NCBI RefSeq assembly: GCF_963678635.1
Contig: NC_087068.1
Location: 18,541,872 to 18,605,871, forward strand
Length of the DNA stretch: 64,000 nt
Direction of reading: 5' to 3'
From: Symsagittifera roscoffensis
Taxonomy: Eukaryota > Xenacoelomorpha > Acoela > Convolutidae
The stretch's first letter is position 1. Each line of letters starts with the position of its first letter. Below the pieces are notes generated by a model. It did no database searches. It was not told where the DNA came from and saw nothing but the letters and a program-made list of their open reading frames with translations. The translations under genes and the position numbers were made by a program. This document shows positions 50,701-63,341 of the stretch, piece by piece.

Positions 50701-52960
50701 AAAGGATCTTTGGTTAAAAAGTTTTAAAAAGAAATTTTCAAACGAGATCGACCGAGAAAAAACTGTTCAGTCGATTTCAATAGAAGAGAAACTTGACCAG
50801 CTAAATTTTTTTGGTCGAGTTCGACATTAAATTGCTCGTTTTGATCGAGTCCAACCATGCATCTCAATCACACGCAAATGTAAATTTCGAATTTGGCGTC
50901 AATGAATGAGCACATAATAAGCATAACCGTTACTGAAATGGTGAAAGGTTGAAGAAAATTTTGATTTGTTTTCTGTTGGATTGCGCAAGAAAACAAAAAT
51001 TTTTTGTTTCAAATTTGCCACAAAAACATTAAACTTACAAATAATAGTTGTAGAAATAATTTTGGTCGAATTTCCTTCCACGGAAACCCCTAGAACACAA
51101 AACATTGAAGGATTCCTCGGAAGTTTTTATTTTTGCGGTAAGCAAAATTCATCAAAACATTTTATTGGTAATGCAAAATATTGCAACCTCCTGTAATGTC
51201 TTTTCTGAGCAGCTTTGTTGGCTCTGTTTCTAACGTAAACATTTATAAAAAACAGACTTTGAAAAATCAGGTTGGGCTTGACCAATTTTTGGCTGTTGTA
51301 GAGCAATGTTTCGGATTTGTCTACGAACATCAGGTTTGATTAGAATGTGCTCGAACTATGTTTAGACATTGTCGACCAAAATGGTGTATTCTTTGACTGC
51401 TCTCGACTTATGTCTCTTCTCTTTTTGCCAAATATGTGTATGTTTCGGCTTTGTGCTCAAATTAAAAATACTCTCGACAGCAGAGTTTTAGTCAAAAATG
51501 TATTTGCTTGCTTTCCAAAGATGGTAGGTAATTTAACAACGCGTACCGGGCAGTATTTTATGACTGTCTGGATCCTGATACGATACATGTTGAATATTAT
51601 GACTCAAGAAATTTATACTTTGACAAAAATCGACCAAGTCAGACCACGGAGTTTTTCGATCAAAAGGAACTTTGGCTGAAAGTATGTTAGAAAAAACTTT
51701 TCAACTGAGATCGACTGTGAAAAAGCATATCAGTCGAGTTCAAAAGGAGAGAAACTCGACCACAGAAAATTATTTGATCAAGTTCGTCCTTAGCTTATGT
51801 GTTTTGACCGTGTCCAACAGAGCATCTCAATGTAAAGCAAATCTAAACTTTGTATTTGGCGTCAATAAATGACGAGATAAAAAGCATAACAGTTACTGGA
51901 ATGTTTAAATGTTGAAGAAAATTTTGATTTGTTTTCTTTTGGATTGCGCAATAAAACGAAAAGTTTTTTGTTTTAAAATTGCCACAAAAAACATTTAACT
52001 TACAACTAATAGTTATAGAAATAGTTTTGGTAGATTTTCTTTCCACAGAAACCCCCTAGAACACAAAAATTGAAGGGATCTCCTGAATCTTTTAGTTTTG
52101 TAGTAAGCAACTTTGATCAAAAGCTTTTTTCCTTCAAACCTTCTGAATAAGGTATTTTCTGAGCAATTTTTTTGGAACTGTTTCCAATTTAAACTTTAAA
52201 TAAAATCTAGAAAAACAATTTTTGAAGAAGTCAGGTTGTTCTTGACCTATGTTCGACTGTTGCAGACCAATGTTTCGAGTTTTTTATTGAAATGTGGTAT
52301 GATTCAACTCTGCTTGAAATATGTTTAGACTTTTTGACCAAAATGGTGTAATATTCGAATGCGCTCGGCTTATGTCCCGTCTCTTTTTACCAAAAATGCA
52401 AACGTTTCGACTTTGTGCTCAAAATATATTTATTCTTGACCGCACAGTTTTAGTCCAAAACAGCATCTGCTCGACTTCCAAAGTTGAAACATAATTTAAC
52501 ACATCGTACCGGGCAGTATTTAATGACCGTCTTGACCCTGAACCGATTTGTATTGACCTCCATGACCCAAACTAATTATGCTTTAAATTTCCTCGGCCGA
52601 ATCAGACCACGGAGTTGTTTTCGATCGAAACGAAGTTTGGTTAAAAATAAAAAAAATAACCTTTCAACCGAGTTCGACTGTGGAAAAAAAAATTTTTCGA
52701 GTTCAAACGAAAAGAAACCTAAATCCGACCAAAGAAATTTTTGATCTACCAGAGTCCATGTGTTTCGAGCAAGTCCAACTAAGCATCTCAATCCGGGCGT
52801 CAATAATTGACCAAATAGAAAGGATAACAGTTACTGAAATGGTGAAATCTTGAAGAGAATAGTGATTTGTTTTCAATAAGATTGCTGAATAAAACAAAGG
52901 TTTTATTTTAGTTTGCGACAAAACTTTAAACTTACAAACAATAGCTCATAAAGATCAAAG
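47750..52960 (+). repeat. ~0.95-1.0 kb tandem satellite array, TCGAC-rich
   Basis: Five to six units. The landmark 'TGATTTGTTTTCTAATGGATTGCG' family starts near 47990, 49025, 49980, 50960, 51925 and 52860 (spacing ~940-1035). Each unit also holds 'TATGTTCGACTGTTG', 'CGACTTATGTCTCGT', 'TATTTTATGACCGTCTGG', 'CAGACCACGGAG' and 'CAGTTACTGGAATG'. The many 60-140 codon frames are shadows of the repeat. Confidence 0.85.
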
Positions 52961-53480
52961 TTTATTTCACCGAATACAAGCGATAAAAGTGAAAAAAAGT
53001 TTGATTTCAGATCGGACAAAAATAATCGTCAATTTTGTTTCATTTGTATGAAAAAATTTAGCCTGGACTACGTTGTAGACAAAATCACAAATTTTTGCAG
53101 GCAAACTCTCTTGGTCGAAAATATTTTATTTGAAAACATAAAATTAAGCATAGAAAAATAGTCCCTGGAGTTTAATCCCTTTTTGGAATTGATTTTACTC
53201 GGGTTCTCTGTAAGCTGTGGTCGTCAATAAATTCACATTAACCGGTGTCTTCGTTCCATCAAAAATTTTAGTCGCTGCTTCTCTTTGAGTTAGTCAGTCT
53301 CTTTAAAAGTTTTGGCAATTATTGATCTAACAAATGTTTTCTGAATATCATTAAATAATTGAGTGCAGTTTCCTCAAAATTGCTGAAAATTTCATATTTT
53401 TCACAGCGTTATCACTGTTTTTGCGCCTAATATTTTTTCGTCTACTGTATCCGCCTCTCTTAACAAATCAATTTTGAACT
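52961..53480. repeat. Segment duplicated from ~45960-46260
   Basis: 'AAGCATAGAAAAATA', 'GGGTTCTCTGTAA', 'GGTCGTCAATAAATTCACATTA' and 'TGTCTTCGTTCC' match the flank of the third gene copy in the same order. The array and its flank were therefore duplicated together. Confidence 0.6.
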
Positions 53481-54760
53481 GGTTAATATCTTTCTAAGCG
53501 GAGTGAAGGGGGCTCACTAACTTAAATAACCACCGCCTCAAAGTGCTCGGAAGATCAATCTATTCGAATAAAAAACAATCAAAAAATTTTCTGGAACTAT
53601 TTTCCCCATATTAAAAGCTTAGACTCATTCCTGCTTAACTTCTGCCCGCTTTCACATGAAAAAAAAATTAGTAAAAAAAGATTTAAGGGGAAAAGTGGAT
53701 GGTGTTTTTTCATATCGGTGCTTGATATTATATATTAAAATCAGATCAACACATAACTTAACCGTATTTTTTACTCTTCCCGTAGTTTAATGACCTCTGC
53801 TTTTTTACGTTTCTCAATTGAATTGCTCGACATCACTAAATGAGTGCCAATAAAAGTCATAAAAAAGTCACATAAATAAGTGCCAAACAATAAAAGTAAA
53901 AAGTCTATTTATCTCGACATCTCAGGAAAAATCTCAGGAAACTTTTCACGCAGCTTTAACCTCGACTTGAAAGGATTTCAGTTCGAGTTATATCTGAAAT
54001 TTGTAGGATTTTTTTGTACTTTATCTATCGTGGCATGAAAAAAAAACAGTCACTTGGCTCGCTTTCAAGAAAAAAAAATACTGCTGATGAAGAACTCTTT
54101 GCTAACATATTTATAATCGGATTATTTATGCAACAACCGTTCACTATTTTCAATTTTTTCGTACAACCATTTTAATATTTTGATTATTTTTTTCATAATC
54201 AAAAGGAAAATTTGTCTTTGAAATAACCTAAAAGCGTATTCATGCGAATTTGCTTTGATTTTAAACAGAAACACATTTAAAAGCAAACCATAACAACCAA
54301 ATGTACCATTTCAGTTTTCTACAGTCTTTCAATAAAGGATGTCTTTTTTAATGAGCGAAAGCCATGGAAAGGAACCTTACATTTGTCTAGCATGTATCAA
54401 TTACCAATTGAAAACCGATGATGCGTCGTCTTAAGCCCATTTCACCTCTACGGGAAAAGAATTATTTTTTAATTGTAAGTAGCAACAGCGAAGTTTTTAA
54501 TAACCATAATGACCTTGAAACCAACCCTTCTATAGACCATTGAATCTTAACTGTGAAAAAGTGACACTATTTCCATTTTTTTTGTATATTTTTAGCATCA
54601 AATTTCCTGCATTCTTCTTCTTTCCGATTGTGAATACGATTGTATGCAATTTATGAAATTATAAGCGAAATTGTATATTTGCATATCCTTTTTCTGTCTC
54701 GCCGGAATTTTGTTTGAATTATTGCTATAAATAAAAAAAAGAAATTTTTGGAATAGAAAA
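53481..54760. other. AT-rich stretch, no gene seen
   Basis: No domain-bearing frame, repeat array or RNA gene is visible. Confidence 0.4.
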
Positions 54761-54918
54761 ATGAAAAATCAAGATGACATTTCATCTCCGACTGCTCGAG
54801 CTGAAAAAAAGGTGAGTTTAGTTTTTCCGTGGCTCCTTGAAAGCTACTAATATGATTTCAGTTAATTTTAGATCGCTCCGTAGAACAAGAACCATTACAG
54901 GAGTTTTCTTTAGCTTAA
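54761..54918 (+). CDS. Possible two-exon micro-gene (35 codons)
   Basis: ATG at 54761 opens 17 codons to a GTGAGT donor at 54812. A 50-nt intron has a CTACTAAT branch-like sequence at 54844 and ends TGATTTCAG at 54861. Exon 2 reads 18 codons in phase and stops at 54918. The ideal splice signals are the only support; the peptide is not recognised. It could be the 5' part of a longer alternatively spliced gene or chance. Confidence 0.25.
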
Positions 54919-57900
54919 GTTATGACAAAAAAATATGAACAATAGCAAAAACGTCACACCATTCATTTAACATGCTATTCTGCTGGCAAAAACGTAGCCA
55001 CTTGGCGCATTAATTTCGGTTGATGATAATAGAGAAGTCAAAAATTTCAGGAAAAAATATTATGTTACAACAAAACTAGGAAACATTGTTTTTTTGCATC
55101 AATTCTTTAAGACGAAAAATTGCAGGAAACAGGCATCCTACTTCTCCATTGAAAATTTTTCAAAATGGGGTAACTTCGAATGAAAGAAAGAAGAATTTGC
55201 ACTCGTATGAAAGAATTAAGCAAAACTTTACATTCGACATGAAAATTTTTAAAAAATGTTTCAATTTTTTAAAGAAAATTCATTGCCTTTTAAAGTTTTT
55301 ACTAATCCACAGCAGAAATTTAGCAAATATTCGTTCCGGCGAATAATGAAACATGTTTTTCACAAATTAAATATGCATAACGAAAAAATCAAAAAATTCA
55401 AACAAGTTGTTCTCGACACGAGGAAAACTTTTTGAAATATTTAATGTAGTTCGAATCACGACTGTAAGGGCTTTAATATGATATATCACTCAACCCAGTC
55501 CAATCATTATTTGTGGTACCTCAAAAACTAAAATACATCCGAATACAAAGTTCCTCTCCATTTTCAATTTTAATTGGCTGGAACAATTACTCAATAGCAG
55601 AAATTACAATTAGGTTGATGACTTTCAAAAAAAAACTTTCCAAATATGATGAACTGGAGGTAAAAACAAATAACTGTGTGAATAACAAGTTGTTTTGCTG
55701 CTAATTAACCTTTCTTGCATTTCAAAATTAAATGTTTCTTGATATTAATTTAATAATTTAATTTTTAAAACCATGAGTGGCTAGAGAATTCCAATTTTGA
55801 CATGCATTTTGTGAGAGCCGAGCAAGTTTTGTGCATGTCAATTATTTGCAAAGTTTTGTGCAATCCAGGCTGCATTTTAAAAAAAGCTGCAGTTCAAAAA
55901 AGTTTTTGTACAAACTTTGTAAGCTTTGCAACAATGGAAATGATATTGTTTCATTTCTTTTAGTCCTCAGGAAATGACAATTTCCACAGACAATGCAAAG
56001 CAAACGTAATTCGTTTGATGTAGTTTTTGATAATCGACGTTGTTTTTTTTAAACAAAAAGGACACAACCATTTTTATAAAGTATATTCCAATGATCTTAC
56101 TCTATTTTTTTTTACCAGACGACTTTTGTCAAAGTATTGGAAACCAAGCTTGTGAGGTTTGTTGGTTTGTTTCCGACTCAAAACGTTGCTGGGAAATTTT
56201 TTGATCAATTTAGTCTTAGTTTCAACAAAAACATTGTACAATTTTTTGCTAGATTATTCTTCATATGTATCAAAACGAGTTTTCAAAGTATAGTTCAGTG
56301 CCTTCTGATAGTAAAAGTTTTCAAATAGTTCAAATCGTTTTCTGAGAAAAATTGAGAAATAAACTTTTTTCGACTTACATTTTTTTAAAATAATTTTTGA
56401 TTTTATTCTTTTTTGTCAACAAAAAACCGTCGTAAAATATACATAATTGACTAATACTAGCGCATATGATTGAGCATTAGGCCTTCTTTTAGGTCTCCTG
56501 CTCAGCCCCTGAATAAAAACGATCTAAGCTGGGAATGAAAAACAATTGTTTTTTTTCTAACCTTGTTTTCATCTCAATTTTTTTTAAAAACTTTTGTGTA
56601 AAAATTTTGTGACAACTTGGGGCTCGAAAAAAAGTATTACTAATTTGCCATTTCGGGATATTGAAGCGCGCGGTAAGTTAAGCGCTGTTTTTAAGCAAGC
56701 AGCGATTTAATCCGTCTCAGAAACGGTAACAAATTGAATGGAGGCAAGCATTTTGATCTTGCCGAAGCACTAGTAGACGCCTTGTTCATCACTTTATAAT
56801 TTGCAACATATCCATTTTGGTCGCTCTATCTTATCTTGTTGGGTCGTTCAAACTAGAAAAATATCTTTTTTGGACCGCACAAAACCGCACAAAATGTTAT
56901 CGCTCGCACTAAAATGCGACACACCCGTTCTGAGTCGCGATGAGCGCGACATAAGTCAATGAACTCGATCCGGGTAGTTTGGTTGTTCAGAACTAAATTT
57001 TTCAACCAATCATAATCGAGCATTTTATACGCCAATGAAAAGTGAGTGGAAGACCTTTTTTTGGTCTATCTTGAAGCTGTAATTAGAAACAACCGACTGG
57101 AAGTTTGTTTGACTAAAGTTTTCTTTCTTATTATCTTTGTGAGAAGGTTTTCCAAATAGTGGTAGTTTTTTGTTCATTTCAAAGACAAAAATGCCGCATT
57201 CCTTACTTGAATTTTGCTCGACTTTAAAAAACACTAGAGAAGAGAATTTTTTATCAATTTAAAATTAATTTAACCTACTAACTACAACGAAAGTTGCGTT
57301 GTGACTCTGACGTATTTGATTGCGTAGGAACGGGATTTTCTGTCTTGTGAATATAAAACGGCTGTCGATAAGCCCCCAGATATGCCATGTTGAATTCTCA
57401 CTTTAAATTTGAATCTAATACCCCTAAAAAGTATTATTTATACGTCAGAACTTCCTGAAAAAGTAAATAATCGCTTTTTATATTTGTTTCAAGACCTTAA
57501 ATACAAGATACACAGAATGTATTCTGAGAAGCTTTTGAGTCGAATAATCAGGTCTCCATTGTGACGCTAAGCGCTACTTCTTTTCCCTGTCAACATGGTA
57601 TTTAAATTTTAAATAACCATTGGGAAAAATTTGAGTTGGTCGTATTAGAATCAGAAAAACACACTTACTCATTCCAGCAGTTTTTACAACAAGGTACGTG
57701 ACTTGGGTTTGGTCATATTTGTGATCTACTTAATCACTTATATCCCGTGGATTAGAGTGATTTTATGATCCAACAGTGTAAACAGCTTTTCCACTCTTTT
57801 TGCTTAAACAAATAATGTTAGTTCAAATTTGAAAATTTTCGATTACTTTCCCCAGCAGATCAATTTTGATCCATGTTTAACTCAAATTTTCCATTAAATC

Positions 57901-58350
57901 CAGTTTTTTTCCGTGCTAATCAATCTTTGTCCAGTGAATAGTGTCAAGTAGAAGTGAGGCACCGGTCACTTTTTCTTTTCTCATCCTACCAAGTCCAAGC
58001 AACCAAGCGGAATAGAAAACTTTACCGCTTTGACACTTTACAACTTCTTTTTGTGGATCAAAAACTACTTGCTTACGCCAGGTAAATTTAATTGCAGATT
58101 GTATTTATTACATCTATGAGGAACCAAAAACTACAATTTAATTATTAGTTAAAATTTAAAAAACGAACAATGGCCGAAATTAACTCAACTGTTTTTGAAA
58201 ACTACTTTGATTGTTTTTAAATAGGAATGATTCCCTTAAAACAGAGCTAGTGAATAAAAGATTTATGCGAGCATGAACTTTTCAAATGTTTGTGCGGATT
58301 TTCCTCCTCCAGACAAATATCATTCATTCTACCAACACAAGGGCGGATTT
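54919..58350. other. AT-rich stretch, no supported gene
   Basis: Frames at 55086-55346, 55513-55704 and 56137-56328 are Lys/Asn/Phe-rich and unrecognised. A GC-richer patch at 56640-56990 holds repeated 'CGCAC' (for example 'ACCGCACAAAACCGCACAAAA'), with no gene call possible. Confidence 0.35.
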
Positions 58351-58370
58351 GGGGGGGGGGGGGGGGGGGG
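58351..58370. repeat. G20 homopolymer
   Basis: Twenty consecutive G on the plus strand. It could form quadruplex DNA and may be length-uncertain in the assembly. Confidence 0.9.
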
Positions 58371-59050
58371 TAGCGGATAGGAGGCGGACGTTCCATCTGG
58401 GATTCGAACCCCTGCCGACCCAAAGGGTCCCCCCTTCGTACTATTTTGAGATATAAATATTTGGTAACGGAATCTTAAAACTTCGACGCCAATGTATATT
58501 AATTTTGGACGCATTTTTTGGCAGGTTTTAAAATTTTTTCAAAAATTTGCCTGCGGCTCAGAAAATTGGACCAAAGCAGGGTCTTTGAGGTGCTTTGGGA
58601 GAGCTCGGAAAATCAAAAAATTGACAAAATTTTTCTATAAATGCGTGGGCGACAAATAATCAGTCTACGTGAAATAAAAAATGAAAGGATCCAAATAAAA
58701 GTAAGAAATATTAATTCAAAAAAATTTATATTCATGCGTGAGGAAACTTATTTGGAACCTAATTTGTGCCAATGATTTGACCCTTGTAGTAACTTGAAAT
58801 GTCCATTTTTGGCTGGCGGACAATTCATACTAATTTTGAGGGGATAGCGTGTCAAAAAAAAACAAATTTTGTCAAACTACCCCAAAAAGCCAAAGAATGT
58901 CTTTTTGGCCTGTTTTTGTTCACATTTTTGCCTGCGGCGCAGCAAATTTGGTCAAAATAGAGTTTTATAGTGATTTGTGAGAAAAAAAGGCCAATAGTAA
59001 TGTTCAAACACTTTTTGAAAGTTTGCCCCCTCGAGAAAATCCTAGATCCG
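58371..59050 (+). repeat. Dispersed repeat, diverged third copy
   Basis: 'CCGACCCAAAGGGTCC', 'ACTATTTTGAGATAT' and 'GGGAGAGCTCGGAAAATCAA' place it in the same family as 34740-35560 and 41520-42320. Its 'GGGATTCGAACCCCTGCCGACC' resembles a tRNA B box followed by T-stem, so the family may have a tRNA-derived head. Confidence 0.6.
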
Positions 59051-60128
59051 TTTCTGTATTGTGCCAAAAATTCATCAGATACTTTGAAGAGTAGTCGGAG
59101 CGTGAAAGTCATAGTCCTGATACGAGCAGTCTTGTTTCTTCCAAGAAACATTTCAGTAAAATTTTGTGAAAAAAGTTTCCGTTTCTCCATTGGATTGTGA
59201 TAAGGTCTTATAACGCAGTTTAGAACCATTAGAGGTCTCATTAAAATAAATGAACCATTGTTTTTCATTTGAACTATCAACTGGTAAATAGTCTCTTTTC
59301 TTGGACATGTGTCAACAAAAAATTAAGGAGAGCATTAAAAGATAAATTACTTGCAAAAAACTGTTCTGGCTTTGAGATAAAATTGTCAGACTTTTTGCTG
59401 CTTATTTTTTGATTTAATGAAATCTCCGTAATTATCAGAAATTTTTTTTTTAATTTCTAATAAAAGAGCAGCGCACTAATAGTTTTGGAACATTCTAAGA
59501 AAGTTAAAAAAAGTTGTTCTGCCATACTTTGAATCGCTTAATTTTTTTCTTCGTATGCAAAAAATGGTAAGTTTCTTAAGTTTGCGTTTTTGGTCTTTGG
59601 CTATTTTTACCGTACACTTATAATTTAACCAAAAAAAACGGCTAGAACAAGTTTTCTTCTCATTGTAAATCATACTGTTAATTATCAGTCTTTTTAGAAA
59701 AATGTTTAATCTGCAAAAAAGATGCCACAATAAAATTGCATTATTTTGTGTGATTAAATTTATCAAAACATTTGAAAAAAACCGATCTTCATAGAGAAAA
59801 CAATTTATAAAAACAAATGTTGACTATGTACATTGCTGATTTATATTATCGGGACAAAACAAAGAAAACTTGACTTTTCAAAAACTAAAACTACTTCTCG
59901 GTTTGGGTTGAGATTAGACAAAAAATGAATTAATAAAAAATTTCACCAGAATTCAAATGGTTCAGTTTTTAGTTTGAAAATTCTAGCAAAACCTTCTACC
60001 AAAAAACGGGTCATTTAGCTAAATTATTTGTTTTTTTTCAGTCAATTGATTTAGTTAATCAAAATTTACGCTGAACTACCAATCTTAATGATGAGAAAAT
60101 TATATCAAAATAGCCCGACAAATTTTTT
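59051..60128. other. AT-rich stretch, no gene seen
   Basis: Only AT-rich DNA with chance frames. Confidence 0.4.
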
Positions 60129-60750
60129 AACGCATATAAACACGCTTACTGAGTTTTTATGCTCAAATTAAGTCGTTAAGTAAATTTGAAACCAAATTTT
60201 GAAACACATATTGCTGACAATTTTGCATGAAAGTTTTCGCTTTTCCAATACTGATTCAATTTCTCTGAATGACTGTTTCTTAGATTGTGAGTGATTACAG
60301 TGCTGGTTGAAACTAACCTGACGCAACGAACAAAACTTGAAATCTCAAAACGGATTAAATTGAGACAAAAAACGAGTACAAAAATGATGCATGGAGTTTT
60401 ACTAAAATTAATATGGTGGGTGAAATGTTTGAAAATTTGAGTGAAATGTTTGAAATTTGCACCATATTATTTTTAGCAAAACTCTATGCATCATTTTTGT
60501 ACTCGTTTTTTGTCTCAATTTAATCCATTTTGAGATTTCAAGTTTTGTTCGTTTCGTCAGGTTAGTTTCAACCAGCACTGTAATCACTCACACTCTAAGA
60601 AACAGTCATTCAGAGCAATTGAATCAGTATTGGAAAAGCGAAAACTTTCATGCAAAATTGTCAGTAAAATGTGTTTCAAAATTTGGTTTCAAATTTACTT
60701 AACGACTTAATTTGAGCATAAAAAATCAGTTAGCGTGTTTATATGCGTTC
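60129..60750. repeat. Large inverted repeat (~285-bp arms)
   Basis: Left arm ~60129-60412 and right arm ~60465-60750 are near-exact reverse complements around a ~50-bp centre. Matching pairs include 'AACGCATATAAACACGCT' with 'AGCGTGTTTATATGCGTT' and 'GATGCATGGAGTTTT' with 'AAAACTCTATGCATC'. It resembles a fold-back or MITE-type element; transcribed, it would give a long dsRNA hairpin. The frame at 60457-60702 is part of the arm. Confidence 0.9.
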
Positions 60751-60949
60751 GAAAAACTCAAACGCAATAATTTACTTCAAAAATTTTTTAAACAGTTTTG
60801 TTAGTGTCGTTGATTCAATTCAACTTAAATTAGAAATTTTAAAATTTCTCCTTTCATTGCCTGTTTTTTTTCTCGAAAATTTAAGGACGGTTTGCTCAGT
60901 TTGGGATCCATGAAGTAATAGCAAGCTGCATCATTTTTGAATCTGAATA

Positions 60950-60990
60950 AAAAAAGAGAGAGGGAGTGAGAGCGAGCAAGCCACACACTC

Positions 60991-61044
<54 letters not shown>

Positions 61045-61189
61045 AGAGTTAGAGGAGACAAGGCGCGAGAGAGAGGAGGGCGAGAGAGGAGAGACAGATA
61101 GATAAAAAGAGGAAGGAGAACGAGACAAAAAGGTAAAAGTGAAAGAGAAAGGTAAAAGGAAGGGATGATGCGAGATAGTGAGAGAGAGA

Positions 61190-61230
<41 letters not shown>

Positions 61231-61275
61231 GAGCAGTAGGAGAAAGATAGAGATAGAGATAGAGATAGCGATATG
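60950..61275. repeat. GA-rich microsatellite
   Basis: Purine-rich (GA)n with two pure blocks (about 60997-61042 and 61190-61222). The opposite strand gives Ser-Leu repeat frames that are not genes. Confidence 0.95.
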
Positions 61276-63188
61276 GAAAAAAAAACTTTTTTTTTCAACT
61301 TTCTCTAACTTGTTAAAAATTTAATTGCGTTTGTTAAAAGTTTTTCTTTTTTAAATTTCAATATTTTTAGTTTTCTCTGTGATACGGCAAACATTTCTAC
61401 ACTTTTTATACTTCGAAAAAAAATGACAAAAAATTAGAGGTATAACTACTAACGGTATTTGTGGTCCTAAAACTATTGTCTAGAGCTAGAAATACGTTCT
61501 CTTTTTTTACTGTCTATTAATCTGACCACCAGATTTTTAGTCATCTAAGTAACGCCCACCATCGAGGAGACCTGATCAATTACTAATTTTTTTGTGGAAA
61601 CAGCCTTATATTAGAATCTCTAGCTCAAAATACTTAATCAATACTAATGATTATAGTCCTGACGTTTGGCACCTAATGATAGAAAGTCTAGAAAGCGTCG
61701 AAGCCCCCTTAAAGAAGACTTTATCGGATCTGAATGAGCATTAATTTAAAACAACAAAAAGTGGTCTTCATTCACACTTTTGATTCGGTCCATTGTGAGA
61801 AAGAAAGCGCACGACGCTAACCTTGAGCATTTCGAAAGTTTTCCAGATTTGAGAAGTCAAACACTATTATTGTTCTTTTTCATGGTAACATTTCTTTCCG
61901 TTTTGTCACCCAGGTCATCAACATGTTTTGAAAAATGACCATTGAAATGAACAATGGTGAAGCAAAATAACCACAAAAGTGATGTCTCTAAACTTACAGT
62001 TTGAAGTGCTATGAGATACCTTAACTTCATCAAAGTTGAGCAAAATTGTGATAAAGACAGGGCTTATTCGTCAGAGATTTGTTTGCTTCACCTTTAGTAT
62101 ATTTTTGCTACTAAAATCGTCACGGAAGCTGCTGCAAACAATCTGAAGACTGTTCGAAATGCCTTGGCTTTCCTGTCATTTTTTGTTTCTCGACAACTTT
62201 CATCTCATTTTTTAACTTTGAAACTAATTGTCGATGAAAAAGTGAAGTTTTTGTATTCAATGATAATTTTTGGCGAATCCCTGATCAACAAACACAATTA
62301 GAGGCTACTGAAGATCCCAGAAACCACCAATAGTTGAAAGAATCCGTCTAATAGGTTTCTTTGCATTCATAATTTTTTGTCTTGTCAATGCTGAGTAGAA
62401 CGAATAGACTAAAACTGTATATTCGAATTCAAAATTTCAAAGGAAAGCATCGCCGTTGATCAATCTCTCCAAGTTGAAAACAGCAGCATCAATTAGTTTT
62501 TTTCTTACAATTTTGGATTAATATAGTTTAATTACTTAACCATAGGTTTGCTCGTATGGCACATACCCAATCTTTTTTAATCCTTTTCAAAATTGAATAG
62601 TTTGGCCCGTTGTATTTAAAAGCAAAACTACTGAGCAGTTCAGCACACTATTTAGCTCCACTTTTTCAAACTTTAATGAAAGTCATTAGATCAAATGGAT
62701 CTGATAACCAAAAAAAAACTCGACCGGAGAAAATTAACAATTGAGACGATTTGACCGATTTTAACAATTTAGACGTGTTTGGCCGATGAAAAATAAATTA
62801 ATTGTGTAGGTTACTTCAAAAAAAAAAAATTCGTTAATTCAAAAAGGTAAACTTTTCGACTGATTTTGAAAAAGAAATCTTTTTGACCGAAAACAGTCCG
62901 ACGCACAACAAAAGTTGAGCCACCCTTGCTTTATGCGGATCTTCATGTCCTTCCTTTGCCCGACTGTTCGTTGAAGTTCTCTCTCGTGCTTTATGTACAC
63001 CCCTTGAGCTTGTTCTGCCACATCTAGCTCATCAAAATTGTTCATTAGGGTCTGAGTCTGTCTCTTTTTTGGTATTCAGCATACTGTCGAGAGCCCCGAG
63101 TGTCTGCTTTTTTTTCTTTCAATTTTTAAGAATCTTCATGTAGACACTCAAGCGTTATTGTCTTCGATCAACTTCACGAGTCAACTTC
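61276..63188. other. AT-rich stretch, no supported gene
   Basis: No frame with a recognisable domain. A minus frame at 62839-63045 has an EQAQGVYIKHERELQR helix-like segment but no context to support it. Confidence 0.35.
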
Positions 63189-63341
63189 GATAATTTTAGT
63201 TTGTTGGTTGGCAGGACTGTCCTGCAAACCAACACCTTTTAAGAATCTAGGAGAAAAAGTTATTAGCGAACTTTTTCTCCTAGATTCTTAAAAGGTGTTG
63301 GTTTGCAGGACAGTCCTGCCAGCCAACAAGCTAAAATTATC
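63189..63341. repeat. Near-perfect hairpin, 73-bp arms
   Basis: Arms 63189-63261 and 63269-63341 with a 7-base loop ATTAGCG and only about one or two mismatches. Each arm contains a smaller palindrome GCAGGACTGTCCTGC. It looks like a very short MITE or precursor-like hairpin; no target duplication was identified with confidence. Confidence 0.92.

Noticed and set aside
43731-52921. Frames of 60-137 codons across the 1-kb array
   Set aside because: They repeat unit by unit with indels and no conserved frame, as expected of satellite DNA.
60825-61298. 157-codon Ser/Leu-repeat frame
   Set aside because: It is the complement of the GA microsatellite.
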